From Ureibacillus sinduriensis BLB-1 = JCM 15800 (GTDB lineage Bacteria > Bacillota > Bacilli > Bacillales_A > Planococcaceae), in assembly GCF_000772955.1 (NCBI RefSeq), contig NZ_JPVO01000048.1, positions 62,001 to 126,000 on the forward strand: a stretch of DNA of 64,000 nt. The letters are read 5' to 3'. Both the position numbers and the translations under genes were made by a program. The notes under the pieces are model-generated. The model did not search any database and was not told where the DNA came from. It saw nothing but the letters and a program-made list of their open reading frames with translations. Shown one piece after another: positions 34,412 to 44,306 of the stretch (its first letter is position 1; each line of letters starts with the position of its first letter).

Positions 34412-34841
34412 GTTTGGGGTACTACAGATTTTTTAGATTCATAACTCAACATAAAGAAAAAATGAAATACAATAGTAATAAGAAAAAATTTTGAATTGTT
34501 TATAAATTTAAGCTTTAAATTGTGAAAATGGTAAATAATAAGCATTAATACAATTAAATTTTTCATGCGGCATGAATGCTTATAGCAAATGCTGCATGAA
34601 ATTTTACACTCGGGATACGTTTACATGTTCGGAGAGTAGGCCTCCCGAGTTTCCTACCATGTTGGCAAGAAAAGTCTCTAGGCGAAAATACAATGCCCAA
34701 CAAATTTATCTTGATTAAACGATGAATTCCTTGCGTTTTTTGGTTATGCAAGTGTTGCGGTGTATTTGATAGAAAGTGAACAATTAACAATCGAGTTAGA
34801 TCATCATAAGTGAAACTTTCCAATCATAAGGGAGAACGGAT
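34412..34841. other. Intergenic region before murA2 with inverted repeats
   Basis: AAATTTTTCATGC (near 34553-34568) pairs with GCATGAAATTTT (about 34594-34605), and TTCATGC-G-GCATGAA forms a local palindrome at 34562-34576. ACTCGGG (34608-34614) pairs with CCCGAGT (34644-34650). No reading frame is convincing, and no clear terminator ends tal. Confidence 0.55.
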
Positions 34842-36122
34842 ATGGATGTTTATAAAATAAATGGCGGAAATCGTCTAAGAGGTACTGTAAAGGTCAGTGG
34901 AGCAAAAAATAGCGCGGTTGCATTAATCCCTGCATCAATCTTAGCTAATTCTTCAGTCACTATTGGAGGGATACCCGAAATTTCAGATGCTTGGACGTTA
35001 AAAGCATTATTGGAAGAACTTGGTGGTGAAGTGACTTTCAATGATGGACAGATGGTCATTGATCCAACGCAAATGCAGGCAATCCCGCTGCCTAATGGAA
35101 ATGTAAAAAAACTGCGTGCATCCTATTATTTAATGGGTGCCATGCTGGGACGTTTCAAAAAAGCGGTCATCGGATTGCCTGGTGGATGCTTTTTAGGTCC
35201 GCGCCCGATTGATCAACATATAAAAGGGTTTGAGGCACTCGGAGCAAAAGTAACAAATGAACATGGTGCCATTTATCTTCGAGCCGAGGAATTAATCGGC
35301 GCCAAAATTTATTTGGATGTGGCGAGTGTTGGGGCAACAATTAACATCATGCTGGCTGCCGTACGGGCAAAAGGGCGGACGATTATTGAAAATGCCGCAA
35401 AAGAGCCTGAAATCATTGATGTTGCGACTCTGTTAACGAATATGGGCGCCAACATCAAAGGGGCAGGTACGAGTGTGATTCGTATCGATGGCGTCGACGA
35501 ATTGCAAGGAACAAAACACACAATTATTCCAGACCGTATTGAAGCGGCAACCTTCATGATCATGGCAGCTGCGATTGGTGATGGGGTGACAGTAGATAAT
35601 GTGATTCCTTTCCATCTTGAAGCAGTGACGGCAAAATTGAGGGAAATGGGTGTGAAGATAGAAGAAGGCGAAGAAAGCATGTACATTCATCGTTCGGATA
35701 TTCTTCAATCAGTGGATGTAAAAACTTTGGTCTATCCCGGATTTCCCACGGATGTGCAGCAACCTCTTTCAGTGCTGATGACACAGGCAGTAGGTGCTTC
35801 GAAGGTTACCGATACAATTTATTCAGCCCGCTTTAAGCATATCGACGAACTTCGGCGAATGAATGCCACTGCAAGAGTAGAGGGGAATTCTGCAATTATA
35901 CAAGGACCATCAAAACTTCATGGTTCAACTGTGACAGCCACAGATTTGCGTGCAGGTGCCGCTCTTGTTCTGGCAGGGCTTATTGCTGAAGGACAGACGG
36001 AAATCCAGGATATTCATCATATTGAACGAGGATATAGTTCCCTAATAGAAAAACTTTGTGCGATAGGGGCCGATATTCGACGTGAATCCATTACAATTAG
36101 TGCAATTGAAAGAGCAAAATAA
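34842..36122 (+). CDS. murAB: UDP-N-acetylglucosamine 1-carboxyvinyltransferase (second MurA)
   Basis: 426 residues. It transfers enolpyruvate from PEP to UDP-GlcNAc, the first committed step of peptidoglycan synthesis. The catalytic loop is [13 protein letters not shown] with Cys116, the residue attacked by fosfomycin. KVSGAKNSA and the late [16 protein letters not shown] also match. Position between tal and glpX identifies it as the MurAB/MurZ paralogue; the primary paralogue is at 61065. Start ATG 34842 has AAGGGAGAA upstream. Confidence 0.94.
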   Translation: MDVYKINGGNRLRGTVKVSGAKNSAVALIPASILANSSVTIGGIPEISDAWTLKALLEELGGEVTFNDGQMVIDPTQMQAIPLPNGNVKKLRASYYLMGAMLGRFKKAVIGLPGGCFLGPRPIDQHIKGFEALGAKVTNEHGAIYLRAEELIGAKIYLDVASVGATINIMLAAVRAKGRTIIENAAKEPEIIDVATLLTNMGANIKGAGTSVIRIDGVDELQGTKHTIIPDRIEAATFMIMAAAIGDGVTVDNVIPFHLEAVTAKLREMGVKIEEGEESMYIHRSDILQSVDVKTLVYPGFPTDVQQPLSVLMTQAVGASKVTDTIYSARFKHIDELRRMNATARVEGNSAIIQGPSKLHGSTVTATDLRAGAALVLAGLIAEGQTEIQDIHHIERGYSSLIEKLCAIGADIRRESITISAIERAK

Positions 36123-36183
36123 TATAAACAGAATTCATCCGTAACGACCTAACAAAATATGTTACAATAGATGAACATATAGT

Positions 36184-36208
36184 TCGGCAAAGATTTGACT
36201 AATGCCGA
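36184..36208 (+). promoter_or_regulatory. Hairpin just before the glpX ribosome-binding site
   Basis: TCGGCA (36184-36189) / TGCCGA (36203-36208), 5 nt before GGGAGG. It could influence translation; no T run. Confidence 0.4.
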
Positions 36209-36228
36209 GATCGGGAGGCAAATGTAGA

Positions 36229-37191
36229 ATGGAACGTAGTTTAACGATGGAAGTTGTACGCGTTACTGAAGCAGCGGCAATCGCTTCTGCAAAATGGATG
36301 GGGCGCGGTTTAAAAGAGGAAGCGGATGACGCAGCAACAACTGCAATGCGCGCATTATTCGATACAATTCCAATGCATGGTACCGTTGTCATTGGTGAAG
36401 GAGAAATGGATGAGGCACCAATGCTTTATATCGGTGAGGAACTTGGCCTTCGCAACGGCGGTCCACAAGTTGACATTGCAGTCGACCCTCTTGAAGGAAC
36501 GAACATCGTTGCAAAAGGTACTAACGGAGCAATGACGGTGCTGGCAATTGCAGACCGCGGAAACCTACTAAATGCTCCAGATATGTACATGGAAAAATTG
36601 GCGGTTGGTCCTGAAGCGGCAGGAAAAGTGGATATCACGGCCTCTGTGACAGAAAACCTTCATGCAGTGGCTAAAGCAAAAAATAAGGAAATCTCGGATG
36701 TTGTGGCAGTATTGTTGGACCGCCCACGACATCAACAAATTGTTGAAGAAATCCGTGCGGCAGGTGCACGTATAAAATTCATCCAAGATGGTGATGTTAG
36801 TGCAGCCATCAATACAGCATTTGATGAAACCGGGATTGATATTATGTTTGGTACCGGTGGAGCTCCGGAGGGAGTTATTTCGGCTGTTGCTTTAAAATGC
36901 TTAGGCGGAGATTTCCAGGCAAAACTTATCCCTGAAGACGAAGACCAAGTTTTACGTTGTGAAAAAATGGGGATTAATGTAAACAAAGTGCTATACTTAG
37001 ATGATTTAGTAAAAGGTGACGATGCAATCTTTGCGGCAACGGCGGTTACAGACAGTGAACTAATGAAGGGCGTTCAATACAAAGGGGCATACTGCTTGAC
37101 AAACTCCTTGGTGATGCGTGCGAAAACTGGAACTGTCCGCTTTGTTGAAGGACGTCACAATATCGAAAAAAAACCGGATTACGTAAAATAA
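36229..37191 (+). CDS. glpX: Fructose-1,6-bisphosphatase, class II
   Basis: 320 residues from ATG 36229 ([17 protein letters not shown]), with GGGAGG at 36213-36218; the upstream ATG 36202 lacks a Shine-Dalgarno. Metal and substrate motifs are [14 protein letters not shown] and DPLEGTN, with [11 protein letters not shown] near 215. It dephosphorylates fructose-1,6-bisphosphate in gluconeogenesis. Together with fbaA and tal it makes this a carbon-metabolism neighbourhood. It corresponds to B. subtilis YwjI. Confidence 0.95.
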   Translation: MERSLTMEVVRVTEAAAIASAKWMGRGLKEEADDAATTAMRALFDTIPMHGTVVIGEGEMDEAPMLYIGEELGLRNGGPQVDIAVDPLEGTNIVAKGTNGAMTVLAIADRGNLLNAPDMYMEKLAVGPEAAGKVDITASVTENLHAVAKAKNKEISDVVAVLLDRPRHQQIVEEIRAAGARIKFIQDGDVSAAINTAFDETGIDIMFGTGGAPEGVISAVALKCLGGDFQAKLIPEDEDQVLRCEKMGINVNKVLYLDDLVKGDDAIFAATAVTDSELMKGVQYKGAYCLTNSLVMRAKTGTVRFVEGRHNIEKKPDYVK

Positions 37192-37464
37192 ATAATACTT
37201 CTAACAAATGATGCCTGATAACAAACCGGATGTTCTTATGGATAACCACATACTATCCACATTTAATCTCCACTTCTAAACATCAGGCATCTTCCTACTA
37301 TTCTTTCTTACTTAAACCCAATAGCCACACAACTTCAAAAACAAGCAAAAATACGATGATGGCAAATATTTGCTAAATCGATGTTTTTTGCAATGCAAAT
37401 ATTTAAAAAACTATCTTTCATCTCTTTAAGCAGATGAAAAATTAAAAAAGACTGGAGATATGCT
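37192..37464 (+). promoter_or_regulatory. C-rich rho leader, candidate rut region
   Basis: I counted 33 C and 5 G in 37241-37350, a pyrimidine-rich, G-poor stretch of the kind Rho loads on. It contains one arm of an inverted repeat GATGCCTGAT (37210-37219) / ATCAGGCATC (37282-37291) without a T tract. It may end glpX transcripts by Rho and/or mediate rho autoregulation. Confidence 0.55.
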
Positions 37465-38748
37465 ATGTCCGCTTTAACAATATCGCAATTGGAAAATATG
37501 ACGTTGAAAGAGTTGTATTCTCTTGCGCGTGATTACAAGATTTCCTACTATAGTAAATTAACAAAAAAAGAGTTAATCTTTGCAATACTAAAATCCCGTT
37601 CCGAGCAGGAAGGTTTCTTCTTCATGGAAGGTGTACTTGAAATTGTGAACCAAGAAGGCTTTGGGTTCTTGCGTCCGATCAACTATTCGCCTTCAAAAGA
37701 GGATATCTATATTTCTGCTTCACAAATTCGCCGTTTCGATCTTCGTAATGGGGACAAGGTATCTGGTAAAGTGCGTCCTCCAAAAGAAAATGAACGTTAT
37801 TTTGGATTGCTGCAAGTGGATGCGGTGAATGGGGAAGACCCTGAAGTGGCAAAAGAACGTGTTCACTTTCCTGCATTGACACCATTATATCCTGATCGAC
37901 ATGTAAAATTGGAAACAGAACCTAATAAAATGTCGACACGTATCATGGACCTTGTTGCGCCTGTTGGATTTGGACAGCGTGGATTGATAGTGGCGCCGCC
38001 GAAAGCAGGGAAAACGTCACTTTTAAAAGAAGTTGCCAATGCGATTACAACGAATTATCCGGAAGCCGAGTTGATCGTCCTGTTAATTGACGAACGTCCT
38101 GAGGAAGTAACCGATATTGAGCGTTCTGTTAACGCGGATGTGGTAAGCTCCACGTTTGATGAAGTTCCGGAAAACCACGTAAAGGTAGCGGAACTTGTTT
38201 TGGAGCGTGCGCGCCGTTTAGTAGAGCATAAGCGGGATGTAATTATTTTGATGGATTCCATCACGCGTTTAGCCCGTGCTTATAACTTGGTCATCCCTCC
38301 GAGTGGACGAACTTTATCGGGTGGTATCGATCCAGCAGCGTTCCATAGACCGAAGCGCTTCTTCGGTTCTGCACGTAACATTGAAGAGGGCGGCAGTTTA
38401 ACGATTTTAGCAACAGCTTTAGTCGATACTGGATCACGTATGGACGAAGTTATCTATGAAGAATTCAAAGGAACAGGGAATTTGGAACTTCACTTGGATC
38501 GCCACTTGGCAGAACGCCGTATCTTCCCGGCGCTCGATATTCGCCGCTCGGGTACACGTAAAGAAGAACTATTGATTCCTTCCGAGCAATTAGAGAAATT
38601 ATGGGCAATTCGTAAAACGTTTTCAGATGCGCCGGACTTTGCGGAACGTTTCTTAAGAAAACTGCGTACATCCAAGTCCAACGAGGAATTTTTCGAAAAG
38701 CTGAACAGTGACATGAAAAAGGCAACAAAAGGCAAAGGGTTACTTTAA
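37465..38748 (+). CDS. rho: Transcription termination factor Rho
   Basis: 427 residues. The N-terminal helical and cold-shock-like RNA-binding domain (about 1-130, [22 protein letters not shown]) precedes the hexameric RecA-type ATPase. Its features are P-loop APPKAGKTS at 177-185, [14 protein letters not shown] (Walker B region) and the R-loop segment [24 protein letters not shown]. It is a standard-length Gram-positive Rho without an insertion. ATG 37465 has CTGGAG upstream. Confidence 0.97.
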   Translation: MSALTISQLENMTLKELYSLARDYKISYYSKLTKKELIFAILKSRSEQEGFFFMEGVLEIVNQEGFGFLRPINYSPSKEDIYISASQIRRFDLRNGDKVSGKVRPPKENERYFGLLQVDAVNGEDPEVAKERVHFPALTPLYPDRHVKLETEPNKMSTRIMDLVAPVGFGQRGLIVAPPKAGKTSLLKEVANAITTNYPEAELIVLLIDERPEEVTDIERSVNADVVSSTFDEVPENHVKVAELVLERARRLVEHKRDVIILMDSITRLARAYNLVIPPSGRTLSGGIDPAAFHRPKRFFGSARNIEEGGSLTILATALVDTGSRMDEVIYEEFKGTGNLELHLDRHLAERRIFPALDIRRSGTRKEELLIPSEQLEKLWAIRKTFSDAPDFAERFLRKLRTSKSNEEFFEKLNSDMKKATKGKGLL

Positions 38749-38804
38749 TTTTATTGTATAAGGACACGAAGTTTTTTAATAAAATTTACCATTAGTCTTT
38801 CTTA

Positions 38805-38833
38805 TTGCATTTGAATTTATTTCTTGCTATAAT
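38805..38833 (+). promoter_or_regulatory. rpmE promoter
   Basis: -35 TTGCAT (38805-38810), 17-bp spacer, perfect -10 TATAAT (38828-38833). Confidence 0.75.
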
Positions 38834-38839
38834 GTTTTA

Positions 38840-38943
38840 AGTATGAAACGTGTACATATGTAATCGACATATTCGGGTTATGTAAGGTACAGTTCGAATA
38901 ACAACTCTGTTCCAGATGGTTCAGGGCGAGAGGAGTAACGAAT
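38840..38943 (+). promoter_or_regulatory. rpmE 5' leader with hairpin, possible L31 autoregulatory leader
   Basis: About 100 nt of untranslated leader with complementary GTACATA / TATGT..GTAC segments (38852-38890). L31 leader motifs are described in Firmicutes; I cannot confirm the consensus by eye. Confidence 0.35.
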
Positions 38944-39144
38944 ATGAAACAAGGAATTCATCCAGATTACAAAACTGCAACAGTAACATGCTCTTGCGGT
39001 AACTCATTCGAAACAGGTTCAGTAAAAGAAAAAATTACTGTCGAGTTCTGTAACGAATGTCACCCATTCTATACTGGTCGCCAGAAGTTTGCTTCTGCTG
39101 ACGGACGTGTGGATCGTTTCAACAAAAAATACGGAATTAAGTAA
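38944..39144 (+). CDS. rpmE: 50S ribosomal protein L31, zinc-binding form
   Basis: 66 residues: [20 protein letters not shown], then [14 protein letters not shown]. The cysteines CxC and CxxC show this is the zinc-containing (C+) L31, not the zinc-free paralogue used under zinc starvation. Shine-Dalgarno GAGAGGAG precedes ATG 38944. It is monocistronic, between rho and tdk as in B. subtilis. Confidence 0.96.
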   Translation: MKQGIHPDYKTATVTCSCGNSFETGSVKEKITVEFCNECHPFYTGRQKFASADGRVDRFNKKYGIK

Positions 39145-39151
39145 GACTTAT

Positions 39152-39190
39152 AAAATGCCTGCCCAGTATCGCACTGGCAGGCATTTTTTG
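39152..39190 (+). terminator. Intrinsic terminator after rpmE
   Basis: AAAATGCCTGCC pairs with GGCAGGCATTTT (plus CAGT/ACTG with one bulge); T run. Confidence 0.92.
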
Positions 39191-39581
39191 TGTCATTGAG
39201 ATTTTGTAAGTGCAATCTAGGATAAGCTTGCAGAAAATGACCTTCTCAACAAACCACAATCTATCATGTAGGCTGGGCGATTCATAGGGAGAGTTTAGAA
39301 TGACAAAACGATTATAACCAGGCTTTATACAATACACTTGAGGTAAGCCGTATATCTATATCAAATTTCTTTTTTAAGATGTATCCAATCGAAATAACCA
39401 AAACGAAATTGTCAGACTTTCAACGAATAATTGTAGAAACCGTATATTATGCGATATACTATGTACATAGAGGATATTTCAAATAAGTATGCCTTGAGTT
39501 CTACAATCTCAAGGCACTTTTTCATGTGTGAAAAGGTTATATTAGGTATATAGAGAACAACTTAGAAAGAGGTTAATTGGA
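39191..39581. other. Intergenic region before tdk with a short transcription unit
   Basis: No gene is seen. Candidate promoter TTGTAG (39431-39436), 18 bp, TATACT (39455-39460) is followed by the terminator-like hairpin at 39490-39520, giving a possible leader of about 55 nt before tdk. Confidence 0.45.
39490..39520 (+). terminator. Hairpin terminator/attenuator before tdk
   Basis: A perfect 9-bp stem TGCCTTGAG / CTCAAGGCA followed by CTTTTT. Confidence 0.75.
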
Positions 39582-40154
39582 ATGGCGCAATTATTTTTTA
39601 AGCATGGGGCAATGAACAGCGGTAAATCCATTGAAATTCTGAAAGTTGCACATAACTATGAAGAACAAGATAAGCCAGTATTAATATTCACTTCAGGCAT
39701 CGATACAAGAGATGAAGTTGGATTTGTATCAAGCCGTATCGGACTTAAGCGCCAGGCAATCCCAGTCTTTGATGATACCGATCTATTCGAATATGTACAA
39801 AATTACCCACAAAAGCTTTACTGTGTTTTGGTGGATGAAGTGCAATTTTTATCGAAAGAACATGTATTGCAATTAGCCAAAATCGTTGACCATTTAAACA
39901 TACCAGTGATGGGCTTTGGTCTGAAAAATGACTTTCAAAATGAACTCTTTGAAGGCAGCCGATATATGCTGACTTATGCGGATAAAATTGAAGAAATGAA
40001 AACCATCTGCTGGTTCTGCCATAAAAAAGCGACAATGAATTTACGTGTGGATGAAAACAAGAAGCCTGTTTATACAGGGGAACAAATTCAAATTGGTGGA
40101 AATGATACATATTATCCTGTGTGCCGCCAATGTCATGAAAATCCGCCAATTTAA
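39582..40154 (+). CDS. tdk: Thymidine kinase
   Basis: 190 residues of the type II (TK1-like) family. P-loop GAMNSGKS is at 9-16, Walker B/lid segment VLVDEVQFL follows, and the zinc-binding cysteines are CWFCHKK and CRQCHE. It phosphorylates thymidine to dTMP in pyrimidine salvage. Shine-Dalgarno AAAGAGG is upstream of ATG 39582. Possible control by the hairpin at 39490. Confidence 0.96.
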   Translation: MAQLFFKHGAMNSGKSIEILKVAHNYEEQDKPVLIFTSGIDTRDEVGFVSSRIGLKRQAIPVFDDTDLFEYVQNYPQKLYCVLVDEVQFLSKEHVLQLAKIVDHLNIPVMGFGLKNDFQNELFEGSRYMLTYADKIEEMKTICWFCHKKATMNLRVDENKKPVYTGEQIQIGGNDTYYPVCRQCHENPPI

Positions 40155-40175
40155 AGAACAACAACTAGCAAAAAC

Positions 40176-40204
40176 TTGGTTTTTAATCATTTGACATATA
40201 TAAT
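40176..40204 (+). promoter_or_regulatory. Candidate prfA operon promoter
   Basis: -35 TTGGTT (40176-40181), 17-bp spacer, -10 TATAAT (40199-40204). Confidence 0.5.
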
Positions 40205-40320
40205 TTATGAGAAATCATCCTTCCATAAAGGCAAAAGATTAAAGGATATAAAGTAGATTGCATGTTACCAAAAATGGAATATGCTATAAATATTGATACT
40301 AATAAATTAGAGGTGAACCC

Positions 40321-41397
40321 ATGTTTGATCGATTACAGGCGGTGGAAGACCGTTATGAAAGATTAAATGAACTCCTTAGCGATCCAGATATCGTTAGTGA
40401 TAGTAAAAAACTTCGTGAATATTCAAAAGAGCAATCGGATATTCAAGAGATGGTGGAAGTCTACCGTGAATACAAAGACGTAAAACAACAGCTCGCAGAA
40501 ACAAAAGAAATGCTGGATAACGAAAAAGATCCGGAAATGCACGAAATGGTAAAAGAAGAATTCAATGAATTAAACAGCCGCATACCAGGTTTGGAAGAGC
40601 GTTTAAGAATTCTTTTGATTCCTAAAGATCCGAACGATGACAAAAACGTTATTATGGAGATTCGTGGAGCTGCAGGTGGAGACGAAGCCAATATTTTTGC
40701 CGGAGACCTGTTCCGTATGTATACGCGCTATGCCGAAACGCAAGGCTGGAAAATCGATATTATGGAAGCCACACCGAATGCAATGGGCGGCTACAAAGAA
40801 GTCATTTTCATGATTAACGGTCAAGGCGCTTATTCAAAGTTCAAGTACGAAAATGGTGCCCACCGTGTGCAACGTGTGCCGGCAACCGAATCGCAAGGCC
40901 GTATCCACACTTCAACTGCCACAGTAGCGTGCCTACCGGAAGTGGAAGAAGTAGATGTTGAAATTCATGAAAAAGATATTCGAGTGGACACATTTGCATC
41001 GTCTGGTGCAGGTGGGCAATCCGTTAATACAACAATGTCCGCGGTTCGTATGACCCATCTACCAACAGGTGTGGTTGTATCGATGCAGGATGAACGTTCG
41101 CAAATTAAAAACCGTGAGAAAGCGATGAAAATCTTGCGTGCCCGTGTTGCAGATAAGTACATGCAAGAAGCGCAAAAAGAAATTGATGCAACTCGTAAAT
41201 CGGCAATCGGATCAGGAGATCGTTCGGAACGTATCCGCACATACAACTATCCACAAAATCGTGTCACGGACCACCGTATCGGCTTAACGCTTCAAAAGCT
41301 TGATATTATCATGGAAGGCAAAGTCGATGAAATTATCGATGCCTTAATGCTGGAAGAGCAAGCATCAAAACTTGCCCACTTAAACGATGAAGCATAA
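40321..41397 (+). CDS. prfA: Peptide chain release factor 1
   Basis: 358 residues. The N-terminal helical coiled-coil domain (1-110) is followed by the codon-recognition and catalytic domains. The GGQ motif is at 231-233 in SGAGGQSVN, and the recognition segment [14 protein letters not shown] indicates RF1 (UAA/UAG). It hydrolyses peptidyl-tRNA at stop codons. It overlaps prmC by 11 bp, so factor and its methylase are co-translated. Confidence 0.97.
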   Translation: MFDRLQAVEDRYERLNELLSDPDIVSDSKKLREYSKEQSDIQEMVEVYREYKDVKQQLAETKEMLDNEKDPEMHEMVKEEFNELNSRIPGLEERLRILLIPKDPNDDKNVIMEIRGAAGGDEANIFAGDLFRMYTRYAETQGWKIDIMEATPNAMGGYKEVIFMINGQGAYSKFKYENGAHRVQRVPATESQGRIHTSTATVACLPEVEEVDVEIHEKDIRVDTFASSGAGGQSVNTTMSAVRMTHLPTGVVVSMQDERSQIKNREKAMKILRARVADKYMQEAQKEIDATRKSAIGSGDRSERIRTYNYPQNRVTDHRIGLTLQKLDIIMEGKVDEIIDALMLEEQASKLAHLNDEA

Positions 41398-42247
41398 AAC
41401 AATCTTTGAGGCCCTGAATTGGGCTTCTTCTTTTTTGGTGGAAAAGGGCCGTGACGAAAATGCTGCCAGACTTCTGATGCAGCATCTCTATCAAACGAAT
41501 TACTCGGGTTTAATGATGCGAATGCACGACGAAATCAATTATGAACAGTGGGAAAGATTCCAAGCTTCTGTCATGGAGCATGCCTCCGGTCGACCTGTGC
41601 AATATATAACAGGTACCGAAGAATTTTACGGCAGAACTTTTCAAGTGGATGAATCTGTTTTGATTCCTCGTCCGGAAACAGAAGAGTTGATTTTAGGGAC
41701 GTTGGAGCGAATGAGAAATCTCTTCGGACATCAGGCGGAGTTGAGGTTGGCGGATATTGGTACGGGTAGTGGGGCCATAGCGATTACAATGAAAAAAGAA
41801 TGGCCGACAGCTGAAGTTGTGGCTACGGATATTTCGGGGGCAGCTCTTGAAACGGCAAAAATTAATGCTGGCAACCTTGAAGCGGATATTGAATTTCGCC
41901 TGGGAGATTTAACCGAACCACTTCGAAATGAAAAATGGGATGTAATTTTATCGAATCCCCCTTATATTGCATTTGATGAGGCAAAAGATATGTCGGAAGT
42001 GGTTTTGGAACATGAACCCCACTCCGCGCTTTTTGCGGAAGAAGATGGGTTGATCCTCTATCGGAAACTTGCAGAGCAACTGCCCAATCTAGTAAAACAG
42101 CGAGCTTTAATCGCTGTGGAGATAGGATATACACAGGGGGAAGCTGTTGCGGATTTCTTTAAAACTAGTTTTCCACAAGCGAAAATTGAAATCGTAAAAG
42201 ATATTAATCAAAAAAATCGTATTGTTTTTTGTGAAATAGGTGTATAA
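41387..42247 (+). CDS. prmC: Release factor glutamine methyltransferase
   Basis: 286 residues. It methylates the glutamine of the GGQ motif in release factors, using S-adenosylmethionine. SAM-binding motif I is [13 protein letters not shown] and the catalytic NPPY is at 190-193. The N-terminal helical domain (1-80) recognises the factor. ATG 41387 overlaps the prfA end, which matches the conserved prfA-prmC pair. Confidence 0.95.
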   Translation: MKHKTIFEALNWASSFLVEKGRDENAARLLMQHLYQTNYSGLMMRMHDEINYEQWERFQASVMEHASGRPVQYITGTEEFYGRTFQVDESVLIPRPETEELILGTLERMRNLFGHQAELRLADIGTGSGAIAITMKKEWPTAEVVATDISGAALETAKINAGNLEADIEFRLGDLTEPLRNEKWDVILSNPPYIAFDEAKDMSEVVLEHEPHSALFAEEDGLILYRKLAEQLPNLVKQRALIAVEIGYTQGEAVADFFKTSFPQAKIEIVKDINQKNRIVFCEIGV

Positions 42248-42292
42248 AACCTTCTCTTCCTGTCCATTATGATGTCAGGGAGGGATTTTACT

Positions 42293-42913
42293 ATGTTAAA
42301 TGATTACGAGATTACAAGAGATGAGAATAAAAACGAGATTCAGCCAATTATCAGTCTATTAAAATTAGTTGCTTTTGCCATAGCGATTGTCTGTTCAATA
42401 ATTTTGGTGCCCAATGTGATTCATGAAGTCTCTGAAACTAGAAGCACTTTGGTGGAGGATAGTTTGAAGATTCGTGTTGTTGCAAATAGTAATACGGATG
42501 CCGATCAACAATTAAAAACGGAAATGGTGGAAAACTTGACACCATTCTTCACTCAAATTCAAAAAAATGAACAAGCAAACCTCGAGAATGATGAAGTTTA
42601 TGCACAGCTTGCTGCATTTGTAGAAAAAAATTATTCAGAGGAAGAAGTGAAAATCAATATTGGGGAAAACCTAATACCACCAAAACTGGATTCAAATATG
42701 TTTTATCCACAATATCAATATAATTCGCTTGTCCTTACGATTGGCGAAGGTCGAGGGGATAACTGGTGGTGCAGTATCTTCGCAAATGTTTGTGAACGTT
42801 CGGCTGATAAGGATAAAGACGAAGAAGAAGCTAAAAAAGCGGATGACAAAGAAGAGGAAAAACCAAAAGTGACATTTATTGTTTGGGAATGGGTGAAAAA
42901 ACTTTTTGCATAG
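42293..42913 (+). CDS. spoIIR: Stage II sporulation protein R
   Basis: 206 residues from ATG 42293, set by AGGGAGGG at 42278-42285; the ATGs at 42269 and 42272 precede this site. An N-terminal membrane segment (LVAFAIAIVCSIILVP) exports the protein from the forespore. The conserved region LKIRVVANSNTDADQQLKTEM is the SpoIIR signature. It activates the pro-SigE protease SpoIIGA across the septum. The C-terminal region is rich in Asp/Glu/Lys (KDKDEEEAKKADDKEEEK), less conserved in the family. Confidence 0.93.
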   Translation: MLNDYEITRDENKNEIQPIISLLKLVAFAIAIVCSIILVPNVIHEVSETRSTLVEDSLKIRVVANSNTDADQQLKTEMVENLTPFFTQIQKNEQANLENDEVYAQLAAFVEKNYSEEEVKINIGENLIPPKLDSNMFYPQYQYNSLVLTIGEGRGDNWWCSIFANVCERSADKDKDEEEAKKADDKEEEKPKVTFIVWEWVKKLFA

Positions 42914-43068
42914 TTATCAACAATATTCAGAAAGTTATGCACCTTCAACAGGTTTATCCACATAAACTTCTTAATCCGCCTAAGTAATTCTAAAAAGGTG
43001 GGGAAAAAGATGGAAACAAAACGGATGCTTGTGGATAATAATTTGAATAGCGAGAAAAGTTATACACA
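42914..43068. promoter_or_regulatory. DnaA-box cluster at the spoIIR/tsaC junction
   Basis: Five nonamers: TTATCAACA (42914-42922), TTATGCACC (42935-42943), TTATCCACA (42954-42962, consensus), TTATCCACA on the minus strand (43030-43038, consensus) and TTATACACA (43060-43068). The last two lie inside the start of tsaC. Two perfect consensus boxes within 85 bp are unlikely by chance. Confidence 0.75.
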
Positions 43069-44044
43069 AGCTGTGGATTTGTTAAATAATGGGGAAGTTG
43101 TTGCGTTCCCGACCGAAACCGTATATGGGCTTGGGGCAATTGCAACAAATGAGAGGGGCGTAAAAAAGATCTTTGAAGCAAAAGGCCGTCCTTCGGATAA
43201 CCCATTAATTGTACATATTGGAACAATCGAAGAAGTTGCGAATTATATAGAAGAAATTCCCGAAAATGCGGTGAAGCTGATGGATGCCTTCTGGCCGGGC
43301 CCTTTGACCGTGATTATGAGAGCGAAAAAAGGATTGCTGGCGCCAAGTGTTACAGCTGGCCTTCAAACGGTAGGAATTCGGATGCCCGATCATCCGGTCG
43401 CTTTGCAACTATTAAGAAAGCTTAAGAAACCGGTTGCTGCACCAAGTGCAAACCGAAGCGGCAAGCCGAGTCCGACCAAAGCCGTTCATGTTGAAGAAGA
43501 TATGCTTGGAAGAATCCCGCTCATACTGGACGGGGGAGCAACCGGAATCGGCATCGAATCCACGGTGCTTGATGTGACCGTAAACCCGCCAGTTATATTG
43601 CGTCCGGGTGGCGTCACAAAAGAAATGCTTGAGGAAGTGATCGGGGAAGTCATCCAACCGACAAAATCGCAACAAGCATTGGAATCAACGCCAAAAGCCC
43701 CTGGTATGAAGTACACACATTATGCACCAAACGCACCTGTCCAACTGATCGACAGCAATCAAGCGGTTGTACGGGATGCTATTTCAAAGCTTAAAAATGA
43801 GGGAGAGAAGATTGCGCTTCTTGCGCCAATTTCCTTTGAAAATCTAGGTGCCGATTATTTCTTCCCTTATGGAGATGAGGGAGATAAAGAAATGATGAGC
43901 ATAAAACTCTACGATGATTTAAGAGCTTGCGATAAAACAGATGCTACTATGATATTAGCGACAGCAACCTCTACGGATGGCGTTGGAGCAGCCATCATGA
44001 ATCGCCTGGAAAAAGCCGCGGGCGGCAGGTGGTATAACGAATAA
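43010..44044 (+). CDS. tsaC: Threonylcarbamoyl-AMP synthase (Sua5/YwlC type)
   Basis: 344 residues from ATG 43010 (AAGGTGGGG at 42995-43003). The N-terminal YrdC domain carries EAKGRPSDNPLIVHI and SANRSGKPSPT, which bind ATP, threonine and bicarbonate. A linker and Sua5-type C-terminal domain follow after about 210 (APGMKYTHYAPNAP). It makes threonylcarbamoyl-AMP for t6A37 of ANN-decoding tRNAs. Position spoIIR-ywlC-mntP is as in B. subtilis. DnaA boxes overlap its 5' end. Confidence 0.94.
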   Translation: METKRMLVDNNLNSEKSYTQAVDLLNNGEVVAFPTETVYGLGAIATNERGVKKIFEAKGRPSDNPLIVHIGTIEEVANYIEEIPENAVKLMDAFWPGPLTVIMRAKKGLLAPSVTAGLQTVGIRMPDHPVALQLLRKLKKPVAAPSANRSGKPSPTKAVHVEEDMLGRIPLILDGGATGIGIESTVLDVTVNPPVILRPGGVTKEMLEEVIGEVIQPTKSQQALESTPKAPGMKYTHYAPNAPVQLIDSNQAVVRDAISKLKNEGEKIALLAPISFENLGADYFFPYGDEGDKEMMSIKLYDDLRACDKTDATMILATATSTDGVGAAIMNRLEKAAGGRWYNE

Positions 44045-44047
44045 CAT

Positions 44048-44092
44048 GAAGCTTTGCCTAGTCTTTGGACGAAGGTGGAGCTTTTTCTTTTG
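44048..44092 (+). terminator. Terminator after tsaC
   Basis: AAGCT..GCCT pairs with AGG..AGCTT, followed by TTTTTCTTTT. Confidence 0.7.
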
Positions 44093-44306
44093 ATATTGGA
44101 GTAAATAATATGATTATGTTTCTGTTTAGTAAGCTGGAATTTTTCATTTCGAAGAGTATATATGAAGGGGTGCTGAGTGAACGCTCTACATGAACACTAA
44201 GACATTGCAAAATCACTGTAGTAATTATTAAATAATTTTACCGACTCAAAAAGGGATGATTGGACGATTTGTTGGAGTTGATCACCGGGGATTGTCAAAA
44301 ACTTGG

